The notes under the pieces: model-generated
The model's input: the letters and a program-made list of their open reading frames with translations, nothing else
Told to the model about the DNA's origin: nothing
The model's database searches: none
Assembly (NCBI RefSeq): GCF_014217855.1
Contig: NZ_CP059059.1
Coordinates: forward strand, 930,001-994,000
Length of the DNA stretch: 64,000 bases
Source: Synechococcus sp. HK01-R
Lineage (GTDB): Bacteria; Cyanobacteriota; Cyanobacteriia; PCC-6307; Cyanobiaceae
Direction: 5' to 3'
Program-made: the position numbers and the translations under genes
Shown: in pieces, positions 41,611-50,587 of the stretch
Layout of the letters: each line of letters begins with the position of its first letter
How positions within the stretch are numbered: position 1 is the first letter of the stretch

Positions 41611-42471
41611 ATGGCCATGACGCTCACCCAGCAGTCCGAGCCCTACGCCCACTGGGAGTTTGTGCATCCGGACAGTGGGGATCGCCTCAGGATCGTCCCT
41701 GAGCGTGGCGGTCTCGTGAGCGAGTGGCGTTGCAATGGCCGCGAGCTGCTCTATTTCGACCAGGAGCGTTACGCCGATCCGGCTAAGAGCATCCGTGGCG
41801 GCATTCCGGTGCTGTTCCCGATCTGCGGCAACCTGCCTGGCGATCGGTTGCCCCTGGCCAGCGGCGACTACACCCTCCAGCAACACGGGTTCGCCCGCAA
41901 TCTGCCCTGGCAGCTGCAGCTGCTTGAGGATCAGAGCGGCGTTCGCCTCAGCTTGAGCGACACCCCGGAGACCCGGGCGGCCTATCCGTTCGCGTTCCTG
42001 GTGGCGATGGAGGTGCGTCCGGTGCGGGATGCCCTGGACATCGTCACCACGATCAGCCATTGCGGCGATGAGGGCGAAGCGATGCCCTTCAGCTTCGGCC
42101 TGCATCCTTACTTCAATGTCACTGATCTGGGCCGGACCCAGCTCGAGGGCCTGGCACCGGTCTGCCTCAATCATCTGGAGATGGCTGAGGCCGAGACGGC
42201 CACTCAGCTCGCCCGCCTGCCGGAGGGCGTTGATTTCCTGACCCGTCCCGCGGGGCCGGTGACCCTCGTGGATGACGCCGCCGGCACCCGCCTGCAGCTC
42301 CAGCACCTGGATCCGATGGATCTCACCGTGGTCTGGACCGAGCCGCCCCGGCCGATGGTGTGCCTCGAGCCCTGGACCGGGCCCCGGCAGTCATTGATCA
42401 GTGGTGATCGCAAGCTGGAGCTGGCCCCGGGCCAGAGCCAGACCCTCACCTGTCGCTACTCGGTCAGCTGA
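41611..42471 (+). CDS. Aldose 1-epimerase / glucose-6-phosphate 1-epimerase family protein
   Basis: A 286-residue galactose-mutarotase-like beta-sandwich protein. Supporting blocks are SIRGGIPVLFPICGNLPGD, HGFARNLPWQL (catalytic-type His), FSFGLHPYFNV with the second His, and VCLEPWTGPRQSL with the likely catalytic Glu. YeaD-type members interconvert anomers of hexose-6-phosphates, which would suit the nearby glycogen-degradation operon, but the substrate is not visible. Co-directional with the hydrolase (49 bp gap) and convergent with glcE (8 bp overlap at the stops). Confidence 0.83.
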   Translation: MAMTLTQQSEPYAHWEFVHPDSGDRLRIVPERGGLVSEWRCNGRELLYFDQERYADPAKSIRGGIPVLFPICGNLPGDRLPLASGDYTLQQHGFARNLPWQLQLLEDQSGVRLSLSDTPETRAAYPFAFLVAMEVRPVRDALDIVTTISHCGDEGEAMPFSFGLHPYFNVTDLGRTQLEGLAPVCLNHLEMAEAETATQLARLPEGVDFLTRPAGPVTLVDDAAGTRLQLQHLDPMDLTVVWTEPPRPMVCLEPWTGPRQSLISGDRKLELAPGQSQTLTCRYSVS

Positions 42472-43810
42472 GGAAGGGCTGGGCCACCCCCGGCAGCCGC
42501 CCGCGGCTGAGTTGCTGCAGGGGGTCGAATTCCCGCTTCACCGCCTCGATCAGTGGCTTTGAGGGCGCATCGAGCCAGGCGGGCAGGGCCAGTTCCGCGT
42601 TGCCGGCATCGGGTTGCAGCAGAACGCTGAGCTGTCCCCCCAGAGTGCTGAGCTTGTGGCGCAGCGCCTGCACCTGATGGTGGGCGGAAGGCTTTTCAGC
42701 ACACTGCCAGAGCTCACCGCTGCCTGCTCCTGCCGCCAGCTCTCCGCTCCAACCCCGCAGGCCGCGCAGTTCTTGACTCGCCAGGAGTTCGCTCACTCGG
42801 GCGGGTGGCAGGGCCAGTCGCAGCAGCCAGCCAGGCTCAGCGCCCGCTCGCTCAGCAGGCAGCTGTGAATGGATCGGTGTTGGAAGTGGGCTCGCCCAGG
42901 GGTGGCGTTCCGCGCTCAGTCGCTGGGGCACCGCGAGCGCTTCGAGGCGGTTCAGCTGGGCCTCCACGGCCAGCTCACTGACGCTGGCGATGCCCACCCG
43001 GATCGACCAGCCTTGGTCGGAACCACCCCGCCAGTTGATCCACTCCGGGGTCAGGGTGCTGGCCAGCACCTCGGCCCGCCAGGCCTCGAGGGCCTCCAGC
43101 TCGCCCTGCACCAGCAGTTGGGCCCGGGCCGGACGGATCGGCTGGGTGCGCAGGGTGAGGGTGTGGATCAGGGCCAGGCTGCCCCAGCTGCCGCAGAGCA
43201 GGCGCATCAGGTCATAGCCGGCCACGTTTTTCACCACGCGTCCGCCGGCGTTGGCGCTGATGCCATCGCTGCGGATCAGGCCGATGCCAATGATCTGGTC
43301 GCGTAGGCCCATGTGCCGGTGGCGCAGGCCGCCGCTGAGGCCCCGAGCCACCAGCCCGCCGATGCTGCCGGAGCCGTCGGAATGGCTTGGGTCACTGCCC
43401 CAGGGCCAGTCCACCGGCAGCCACTGGTTGTGTTCGATCAGGGCTGCCTGCAGCGCCGCCAGGGGCAGTCCCGCTTCCACGGTCACGGTCAGGTCGTCGA
43501 CCGCATGGTCGAGGATTTGGTTCAGGTTCCGGGTGCTGAGCGTTGGGATCGGCTCCCCTGCGGCGTGGGTCTGCAGCGGTGCCCCCCAGGCCAACCTTGT
43601 GCCTAGACCACTGGGCACCCAGGGGCGCCCTCCCCGGTGCCAGTCACTAACGAGCGACTGCAGCTCTGCCTTGGACTCGGGGCAGTGGAGCTGCTGGTGG
43701 GCCGGTGACGCAGTGATGACGACAGAGCGGTGCAGGCCATGATCGTGCCATGACCATCGTGGTGATCGACGACGACCCCACCGGCTCCCAGACGCTGCAC
43801 AGCTGCCCAC
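42464..43810 (-). CDS. glcE: FAD-binding oxidoreductase, glycolate dehydrogenase subunit GlcE-like
   Basis: An FAD_binding_4 (PCMH-type) flavoprotein. The N-terminal half has the FAD region WVPSGLGTRLAWG, TVEAGLPLAALQAALIEHNQWLPVDWP, SDGSGSIGGLVARGLSGGLRH and NAGGRVVKNVAGYDLMRLL, typical of GlcD/GlcE. The short C-terminal part fits the smaller GlcE subunit. With GlcF (45199) it would oxidise photorespiratory glycolate to glyoxylate. The start is a puzzle: clear homology begins at about 43720, but no ATG, GTG or TTG lies in frame between there and the GTG at 43810, which is inside the divergent gene. Either the genes overlap or a non-standard start is used. Confidence 0.8.
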   Translation of the reverse strand: MGSCAASGSRWGRRRSPRWSWHDHGLHRSVVITASPAHQQLHCPESKAELQSLVSDWHRGGRPWVPSGLGTRLAWGAPLQTHAAGEPIPTLSTRNLNQILDHAVDDLTVTVEAGLPLAALQAALIEHNQWLPVDWPWGSDPSHSDGSGSIGGLVARGLSGGLRHRHMGLRDQIIGIGLIRSDGISANAGGRVVKNVAGYDLMRLLCGSWGSLALIHTLTLRTQPIRPARAQLLVQGELEALEAWRAEVLASTLTPEWINWRGGSDQGWSIRVGIASVSELAVEAQLNRLEALAVPQRLSAERHPWASPLPTPIHSQLPAERAGAEPGWLLRLALPPARVSELLASQELRGLRGWSGELAAGAGSGELWQCAEKPSAHHQVQALRHKLSTLGGQLSVLLQPDAGNAELALPAWLDAPSKPLIEAVKREFDPLQQLSRGRLPGVAQPFLS

Positions 43811-45186
43811 TGCTGCTGCGCTGGGACCTGGACAGTCTGTGCCGTGGTTTGCGTCAACGCCCGCGCTTGTTGTTTCTTCTCGCCAATACCCGGGCGCTGA
43901 CGGCGGCCCAGGCGGCGGAACGCAACCGCGAGATCGTGGCGGCACTGGCTGAGGCACTGGCGGCGGAGGGGATCCCAGCGGATCATGTGCAACTCGTGAG
44001 TCGTGGAGATTCCACCCTGCGCGGCCACGGGGTGCTGGAACCCCAGGTGTTGGCGGAGGCTTGGCAGGGGCTGGTGGGGCCGGTCGACGCCACCTTGCAT
44101 GTGCCCGCCTTCCTGCCCGGTGGACGCACCACGGTTGATGGTGTGCATCGTCTCCATGGTGAGCCGGTGCACACCACGGCGTTCGCTCGCGATCGCCTGT
44201 TTGGTTACAGCACCAGTGATCTCGCCGCCTGGCTGGAAGAAAAGAGCGCTGGCCAGATCAAGGCCGCGTCCGTGGCGCGGCTGGGGCGGGTCCAGTTGGA
44301 TCAGGCTGCAGTGAGCAGGGCCGCCGGTTCAAGGGCAGTCGGTGATTCCGCTGGTTTTGAGGCGCTGGTGGGCTGGCTCGCTTCCCTCGAGGGCAACCGC
44401 GCGGTGGTGGTGGATGGGGAGCGGCCGGAACAACTGGAGGCGTTGGGGGCCGCGGTGGAGGTGCTGCGGGGCCGCAAGCGGTTTCTGTTTCGTTCCGCTG
44501 CCAGCCTCCTGAACGGACTGGTGGATGGGGGCGTGCGGCCCCTGGGTCCTCAACCCCTCGATGCAGCTGGTCTGGCTGGTTTGCGTCGCCGCGCCTCCTC
44601 CGGTCAGCCGTGGCCAGGTTTGGTGCTGGTGGGCTCCCATGTGCCCCTGGCGGATCAGCAGCTGGATCAGCTTTTGAAGGAGCCTGGCTGCCTTGGGGTG
44701 GAGTTGCCGGTGGCCAGGGTCGCCCGGGTGCTGGAGGGGGGGTGCCCCGATCTGCTGTTGGCGGATCTGGAACGGGAGTGGGGAGCACAGCTGCAGAGCG
44801 CCCTGGCGGCAGGACGCACCCCGGTGTTGTTCACCAGTCGCGGAGAGTTGAGCTTCGGTGCTGGGGATGCGGCGCTTGAGCGGCGGCTGGCCTTCGGAAT
44901 GGAACTGGCGCGGCTGATGGCTCGCTTGGTGGCAGCCTTGGCCCCCCAGCTGGGCTACGTGATCAGCAAGGGCGGCATCACCACCGGCACGCTGCTGGCG
45001 GAGGGCCTCAGGCTTGAGGCGGTGCAGCTGGAGGGGCAGCTGCTCCCAGGCCTCTCGCTGGTGCGCCCTCAGGACGATGGCGCTCAGGCTGTTGGTGTGG
45101 AGGGACTGCCGGTTGTGACCTTCCCCGGAAACCTGGGGGACGGAAGCACCCTGGCGGAAGCATGGCGGCTGATGGAGGCGGGCTGA
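43750..45186 (+). CDS. Four-carbon acid sugar kinase family protein (DUF1537)
   Basis: A 478-residue OtnK/DTK/DUF1537 kinase. The N-terminal domain begins VVIDDDPTGSQTLHSCPLL, with RGDSTLRGHGVLEP and PAFLPGGRTTVDGVH; the C-terminal nucleotide-binding domain contains VISKGGITTGTLLAEGL and VVTFPGNLGD. Characterised relatives phosphorylate D-threonate, D-erythronate or similar acids. It sits between glcE and glcF, pointing away from the first and into the second, which suggests a role near 2-carbon/4-carbon acid metabolism. The glcF stop is 12 bp beyond its end. Confidence 0.87.
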   Translation: MTIVVIDDDPTGSQTLHSCPLLLRWDLDSLCRGLRQRPRLLFLLANTRALTAAQAAERNREIVAALAEALAAEGIPADHVQLVSRGDSTLRGHGVLEPQVLAEAWQGLVGPVDATLHVPAFLPGGRTTVDGVHRLHGEPVHTTAFARDRLFGYSTSDLAAWLEEKSAGQIKAASVARLGRVQLDQAAVSRAAGSRAVGDSAGFEALVGWLASLEGNRAVVVDGERPEQLEALGAAVEVLRGRKRFLFRSAASLLNGLVDGGVRPLGPQPLDAAGLAGLRRRASSGQPWPGLVLVGSHVPLADQQLDQLLKEPGCLGVELPVARVARVLEGGCPDLLLADLEREWGAQLQSALAAGRTPVLFTSRGELSFGAGDAALERRLAFGMELARLMARLVAALAPQLGYVISKGGITTGTLLAEGLRLEAVQLEGQLLPGLSLVRPQDDGAQAVGVEGLPVVTFPGNLGDGSTLAEAWRLMEAG

Positions 45187-45198
45187 GTCGGCGTCGGT

Positions 45199-46512
45199 TC
45201 AGGCTTTGTCAGCCTCTTGATTGCTCTTCTCAGAGGTGCTGTTCAGGCTTGCAGCGCGGGCCAGCAACTCCATCGGATGCATGACCTCCGGGCCACCCTT
45301 CTGGAGGTGGCGACGCAGCTGCAGGCTGCAGCCGATGTTGGCGCTGGCGATGACCGTGGCGCCGGTGCCGCTCAGATCGTCGGCCTTGATCCGGCCAAGC
45401 TCGGCGGCCTCCGCCGGTTGCACCAGGTTGTAGATGCCGGCGCTGCCGCAGCACACGCCTGCCTCGCTGGCTTCGTGCAGTTGCAGGCCTGGGATGGCGC
45501 GCAGCAGCGCCCGTGGCTGGGCGGCGATGCCCTGGCCGTGAATCATGTGGCAGGCGTCGTGATAAGCCACCGCAATCGGCAGGGGTTGCAGGGCCGCGCG
45601 GAAGGCTTCCGAAAGACCTCGGTCCGCGAGGAATTCATGCACATCGAGCACGGGGCAGGCAAAGCCGCTGCGTCCCTCGTTCAGAAGCTCGCCGTAGGCC
45701 TTCATGGTGTGGCCGCAGCCAGAGGCCGCCACCAGCACGGCATCCAGCGTCTCTCCAGCGAAGCGGGCCACCAGGGCACTGGCCAGTTCCCGGGTCTGCT
45801 CGAGCTGCCCCTGGTGATGACTCACGGCACCGCAGCAGCCCTGATCGGCTGGAATCACGACGTCAAAGCCGTTGGCCTGCAGCACCGCCACCGTCGCCGC
45901 ATTGACGGCCGGATCAAAGCAGCGCTGCACGCAACCCAGCACCAGCCCGACGCGGCCGCGGCGTTCCCCCTGAGCCGGATTCAGCTTGGGGAAGCGATCG
46001 GCGAAGCCCTCCGGGGCCAGGGGCGGTAGCAGCGCCTCCATCGCCTCCAGTTGCGGCCCGAGCAGGCGTGGCAGCCCAGACCGTCGGGCCAGGGCCTGCA
46101 GAGGTCCGCCTGCATAGGCGCGGAGGGGGGTGAGCAGGGCGCGCAGGCGTCGGGGATAGGGAAGCACCGCCAGGAGCAGCTGGCGGAAGCTTTGCTGCCA
46201 GCTATTGCGCAGCTCGGCTGAGTTCAGTTTTGGTCGAGTCGCTTCAATGAGCTGGTCGTAGCGCACCCCTGAGGGGCAGGCGCTGACGCAGGCGAAGCAA
46301 CCCAAGCAGCTGTCGAAATGGCTGGCCACCGTCGCATCGAGCTCCAGTTCGCTCGCCTCAATCGCCTTAAGGGTGTGAATGCGCCCCCGTGGCGAATCCA
46401 TCTCCGTGCCCAACACCCGATAGCTGGCGCAGGTAGGCAGGCAGAAGCCGCAGTGCACGCAGGGGTCGGAAACACCGGTCGGCAGGCCGGGCAGGGAGGT
46501 CTGAGAAGCCAT
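45199..46512 (-). CDS. glcF: Glycolate dehydrogenase iron-sulfur subunit
   Basis: A 437-residue GlcF-type protein. Two 4Fe-4S clusters are encoded by CVHCGFCLPTC near residue 18 and CLGCFACVSACPSG near residue 70. Two CCG domains follow, with a DQGCCGAVSHH block and a SGCGHTMKAYGELL plus EAGVCCGSAGIYN block that bind further cofactor or heme. It passes electrons from the flavin subunit to the quinone pool. Separated from glcE by the kinase gene, so both subunits are leftward but not one tight operon. Confidence 0.9.
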   Translation of the reverse strand: MASQTSLPGLPTGVSDPCVHCGFCLPTCASYRVLGTEMDSPRGRIHTLKAIEASELELDATVASHFDSCLGCFACVSACPSGVRYDQLIEATRPKLNSAELRNSWQQSFRQLLLAVLPYPRRLRALLTPLRAYAGGPLQALARRSGLPRLLGPQLEAMEALLPPLAPEGFADRFPKLNPAQGERRGRVGLVLGCVQRCFDPAVNAATVAVLQANGFDVVIPADQGCCGAVSHHQGQLEQTRELASALVARFAGETLDAVLVAASGCGHTMKAYGELLNEGRSGFACPVLDVHEFLADRGLSEAFRAALQPLPIAVAYHDACHMIHGQGIAAQPRALLRAIPGLQLHEASEAGVCCGSAGIYNLVQPAEAAELGRIKADDLSGTGATVIASANIGCSLQLRRHLQKGGPEVMHPMELLARAASLNSTSEKSNQEADKA

Positions 46513-46544
46513 GCCGCAGAGTCTGGCGCCTTCTGCCGCGTCCG

Positions 46545-47969
<1,425 letters not shown>

Positions 47970-48030
47970 GGCTTGATCGCCGCCGGGCGGCATTCACGAC
48001 GTGGCGAGCCTATGACTCAGAGCAGGCTCC

Positions 48031-48153
48031 CTAAAGTTCGCCCTGATCCGGCGCCCGCCCGAGGCCAATCAGCACAGAGGCATGACCGGCGGTTGCCACG
48101 ATGCCCACCAGGCCGTACAGGCTGATTCGGGTTCCCAGCGACCGCAGGATCAT
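48031..48153 (-). CDS. Possible 40-residue membrane peptide, GtrA-like start
   Basis: ATG 48153 to TAG 48031. The peptide has a basic start followed by a hydrophobic stretch (ISLYGLVGIVATAGHASVLI), reminiscent of the first helix of GtrA-type flippases. It could be a real small membrane protein or the stump of a lost gene. It lies in the 255-bp gap upstream of icd. Confidence 0.35.
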   Translation of the reverse strand: MILRSLGTRISLYGLVGIVATAGHASVLIGLGRAPDQGEL

Positions 48154-48224
48154 GGTGGCAACCGTAACGGCGGCTGGCGGCGCCGAGCGGCATCCTTCAC
48201 CCTGGAGACAGAGATGGCACGCGG

Positions 48225-48635
48225 GTGAACGCAGCGGAAGCGGTTGACAGTGTGGTGCTGGCCCAGGCTCTGGCTTCGGCCGTCACGCTGGTGCGCGATC
48301 AGTTCCCTGCGGCGACCGCCAACCTCAGCCCCTGGCGGGATGACCCCCTCACCCGTCACTGGAGCGAGGAGGAGACCCTCGACCTCTCCTTTCACTTCCC
48401 GGGTTGGAGTCCTCGCCTGGAGTGCCGCAGTCTGTTGCTGCAGCTTCGCTTGAACAGCAACCGTGCCCTGCTGGGGGTGCTGATGCGCGGCATGACCTAC
48501 GACGGCGAGCGCTGGCGGCTGGCCACTGTGGGTGATTGGCAGCCCTCTGGGCGGCATCTCCCCCAGCCGGATCGCGTGCTTCAGCTGCAACAGATCTGCC
48601 GCGATCTGCACAACCTCTTCCCAGCGGTCTCGTAA
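48225..48635 (+). CDS. Conserved hypothetical protein
   Basis: 136 residues from GTG 48225, alpha/beta pattern without signal or membrane segments. Conserved-looking blocks are LSFHFPGWSPRLECRSLLLQ and MTYDGERWRLATVGDW. No family recognised. Located 72 bp upstream of the heme oxygenase gene on the same strand; functional link unknown. Confidence 0.65.
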   Translation: MNAAEAVDSVVLAQALASAVTLVRDQFPAATANLSPWRDDPLTRHWSEEETLDLSFHFPGWSPRLECRSLLLQLRLNSNRALLGVLMRGMTYDGERWRLATVGDWQPSGRHLPQPDRVLQLQQICRDLHNLFPAVS

Positions 48636-48707
48636 CCCTTCGCAACCCTTGTTGCCGAAAAGCCGGGCATGGCTTTTAAGGTTTTGCGACTGCCGACCCT
48701 TCGTTTC

Positions 48708-49421
48708 ATGTCCGTCGCTCTTGCTGCCCAGCTGCGTGAAGGCACCAAGAAGTCGCACACCATGGCCGAGAACACCGGTTTCGTGAGCTGCTTCCTCAAA
48801 GGTGTGGTCGATAAGGGGAGTTACCGCACGCTCGTGGCCGATCTGTATTTCGTGTACAGCGCCATGGAGGAGGAGATCGCACGCCTGTCTTCCAACCCGG
48901 TGATTGCTCCGATTGCCTTTCCTGAGCTCAACCGCCGCGAGGCCCTCGAGCAGGATCTCGCTTACTATTTCGGTGCCGATTGGGCCCAGCAGCTGAAGGC
49001 CACCCCTGCCGCCCAGGCGTATGTGGAGCGCATCCGTCAGGTGGCGCAGGAGGCGCCGGAACTACTGGTGGGCCATCACTACACCCGCTATCTCGGCGAT
49101 CTCTCCGGCGGGCAGATCCTCAAGACCATTGCCCAGAAGGCAATGAACCTGTCTGACAACGATGGTCTGAGCTTCTATTCCTTCCCTGCCATCGCGGACG
49201 AGAAGGCCTTCAAGACCACCTACCGCGCTGCCATGGATCAGCTGCCGATCGATCAGGCGATGGCCGACCGGATCGTGGAAGAGGCCAACCATGCCTTCCA
49301 CCTCAATATGAAAATGTTCCAGGAGCTGGAGGGCAATCTGGTGGCCGCGATCGGCAAGGTGCTCTTTGGCTTCCTGACCCGCCGTCAGCGGGCCGGAAGC
49401 ACTGAGGCAGTGGCTGCTTGA
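48708..49421 (+). CDS. ho1: Biliverdin-forming heme oxygenase
   Basis: Opens heme to biliverdin, the precursor of phycobilin light-harvesting pigments, using ferredoxin. 237 residues, normal for cyanobacterial HO1. The proximal heme ligand is H17 in KKSHTMAENTGFV. The distal helix is HYTRYLGDLSGGQILKTIA with its flexible glycines, and FYSFP and EEANHAFHLNMKMF are further family blocks. ATG 48708 preferred over an ATG 39 bp upstream. Its stop overlaps the TTG start of a glycosyltransferase gene. Confidence 0.95.
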   Translation: MSVALAAQLREGTKKSHTMAENTGFVSCFLKGVVDKGSYRTLVADLYFVYSAMEEEIARLSSNPVIAPIAFPELNRREALEQDLAYYFGADWAQQLKATPAAQAYVERIRQVAQEAPELLVGHHYTRYLGDLSGGQILKTIAQKAMNLSDNDGLSFYSFPAIADEKAFKTTYRAAMDQLPIDQAMADRIVEEANHAFHLNMKMFQELEGNLVAAIGKVLFGFLTRRQRAGSTEAVAA

Positions 49422-50506
49422 GCCCCAACGTCACGATCGACTCCATTCGGGTTCTGGTGCCGGGCACCGGGGCCCGTTTTCGTTGTGGCGGTTTGAGCGT
49501 GGCGTTGCAGACCGCCCGACTGCTCGGGAGGTTGCGTCCCACTGAGCTCGTCACCTACCGGGCTCGGGAAGCCGAGCATTCCTTTCTGGATGACGTGCTC
49601 GCTCAAGAAGCGTCTCCCGGCAACGCACTCTGGCTGGTCAGCTGGGGTTTTGACGTCCCAGCCACCCTGAAGAAGCTGCGGGGTCGACCGGTGCTCTATC
49701 AGGCCCACAGCAGCGGCTATGGCTTTGATCTGCCTCCAGGTGTTCCGCTGGTGGCCGTGAGTCGCAACACACTGGGCTATTGGGGTGACCGGGCACCGCG
49801 GAATCCCCTCTTCCTGGTGCCCAATGCTCTCGAACCTCAGTGGCTGGAGCGGGGCGCCCGTCCCAGGCTGATGGGCGCTGCGGCCGGGAAACGTCCGATT
49901 GATGTGCTGGTGCAGCAGCGCAAGAGCAGCCCTTATGTGCTCAACACGCTGGTGCCCGCCCTGAGGGCGCGAGGACTGACGGTCGAGGTGCAGAGCGGTT
50001 GGGTGGATGATCTTGTGGCTCTGTTCAACAGTGCCAGCGTTTACCTCTACGACTCGGCCGAGTACTGGCGGGGCCGCGGGGTGAGCGAGGGCTTTGGCCT
50101 CCCCCCACTGGAAGCGCTGGCCTGCGGCTGTGTCGTGTTCAGCAGTTTCAATCACGCCCTTGCCGACACCCTGACCCCCGGAGTCAGCGCCCATCAAATT
50201 GGCCAGGGCTCTCTCAGCAATGATCTCGAGCGAATCACAGCGGCGGCGGCTGACCCCTCCGCCTGGGGCCCCGATGCTGCGACGCTGGCTGCTCTGCTGG
50301 AGGAGGTGTCGGAGGCTCGGCTGCTTGAGCGTTGGCGCAGCACGCTCGGGCAGTTGCAATCCCTTCAGGCCAACAATGCCATGGGTCTGAATCCGGCCTA
50401 CAGCCTGCGCAGTCCATCCACCCGTCGCCTGCGCTGGAGCCAGCGTTTCGATCGCTTGCGTGGCAAGGTGGTCAATCGGTTGCCCGGCTGGCTGCCAAAG
50501 CCCTGA
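49418..50506 (+). CDS. Glycosyltransferase, GT4-like
   Basis: 362 residues. VPGTGARFRCGGLSVALQTARLL is the GT-B acceptor-domain start. PVLYQAHSSGYGF, a VPNALEPQWL linker and the C-terminal GRGVSEGFGLPPLEALACGCVVF block (E-x7-E motif) identify the donor-binding half. The TTG start overlaps the heme oxygenase stop (TTGA); no better start is seen. First gene of the second envelope-glycan cluster. Confidence 0.82.
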   Translation: MSPNVTIDSIRVLVPGTGARFRCGGLSVALQTARLLGRLRPTELVTYRAREAEHSFLDDVLAQEASPGNALWLVSWGFDVPATLKKLRGRPVLYQAHSSGYGFDLPPGVPLVAVSRNTLGYWGDRAPRNPLFLVPNALEPQWLERGARPRLMGAAAGKRPIDVLVQQRKSSPYVLNTLVPALRARGLTVEVQSGWVDDLVALFNSASVYLYDSAEYWRGRGVSEGFGLPPLEALACGCVVFSSFNHALADTLTPGVSAHQIGQGSLSNDLERITAAAADPSAWGPDAATLAALLEEVSEARLLERWRSTLGQLQSLQANNAMGLNPAYSLRSPSTRRLRWSQRFDRLRGKVVNRLPGWLPKP

Positions 50507-50587
50507 AGAACTCTGGCTGCGGTCTTAAATAAAGCATTGCAAGAACAGGCCTCTGCCATTGAGGCAGAGTCTTCAGCACCCTCGTTC

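Noticed and set aside
42869-43742. Plus-strand frames opposite glcE
   Set aside because: Antisense shadows; glcE has continuous FAD-domain homology.
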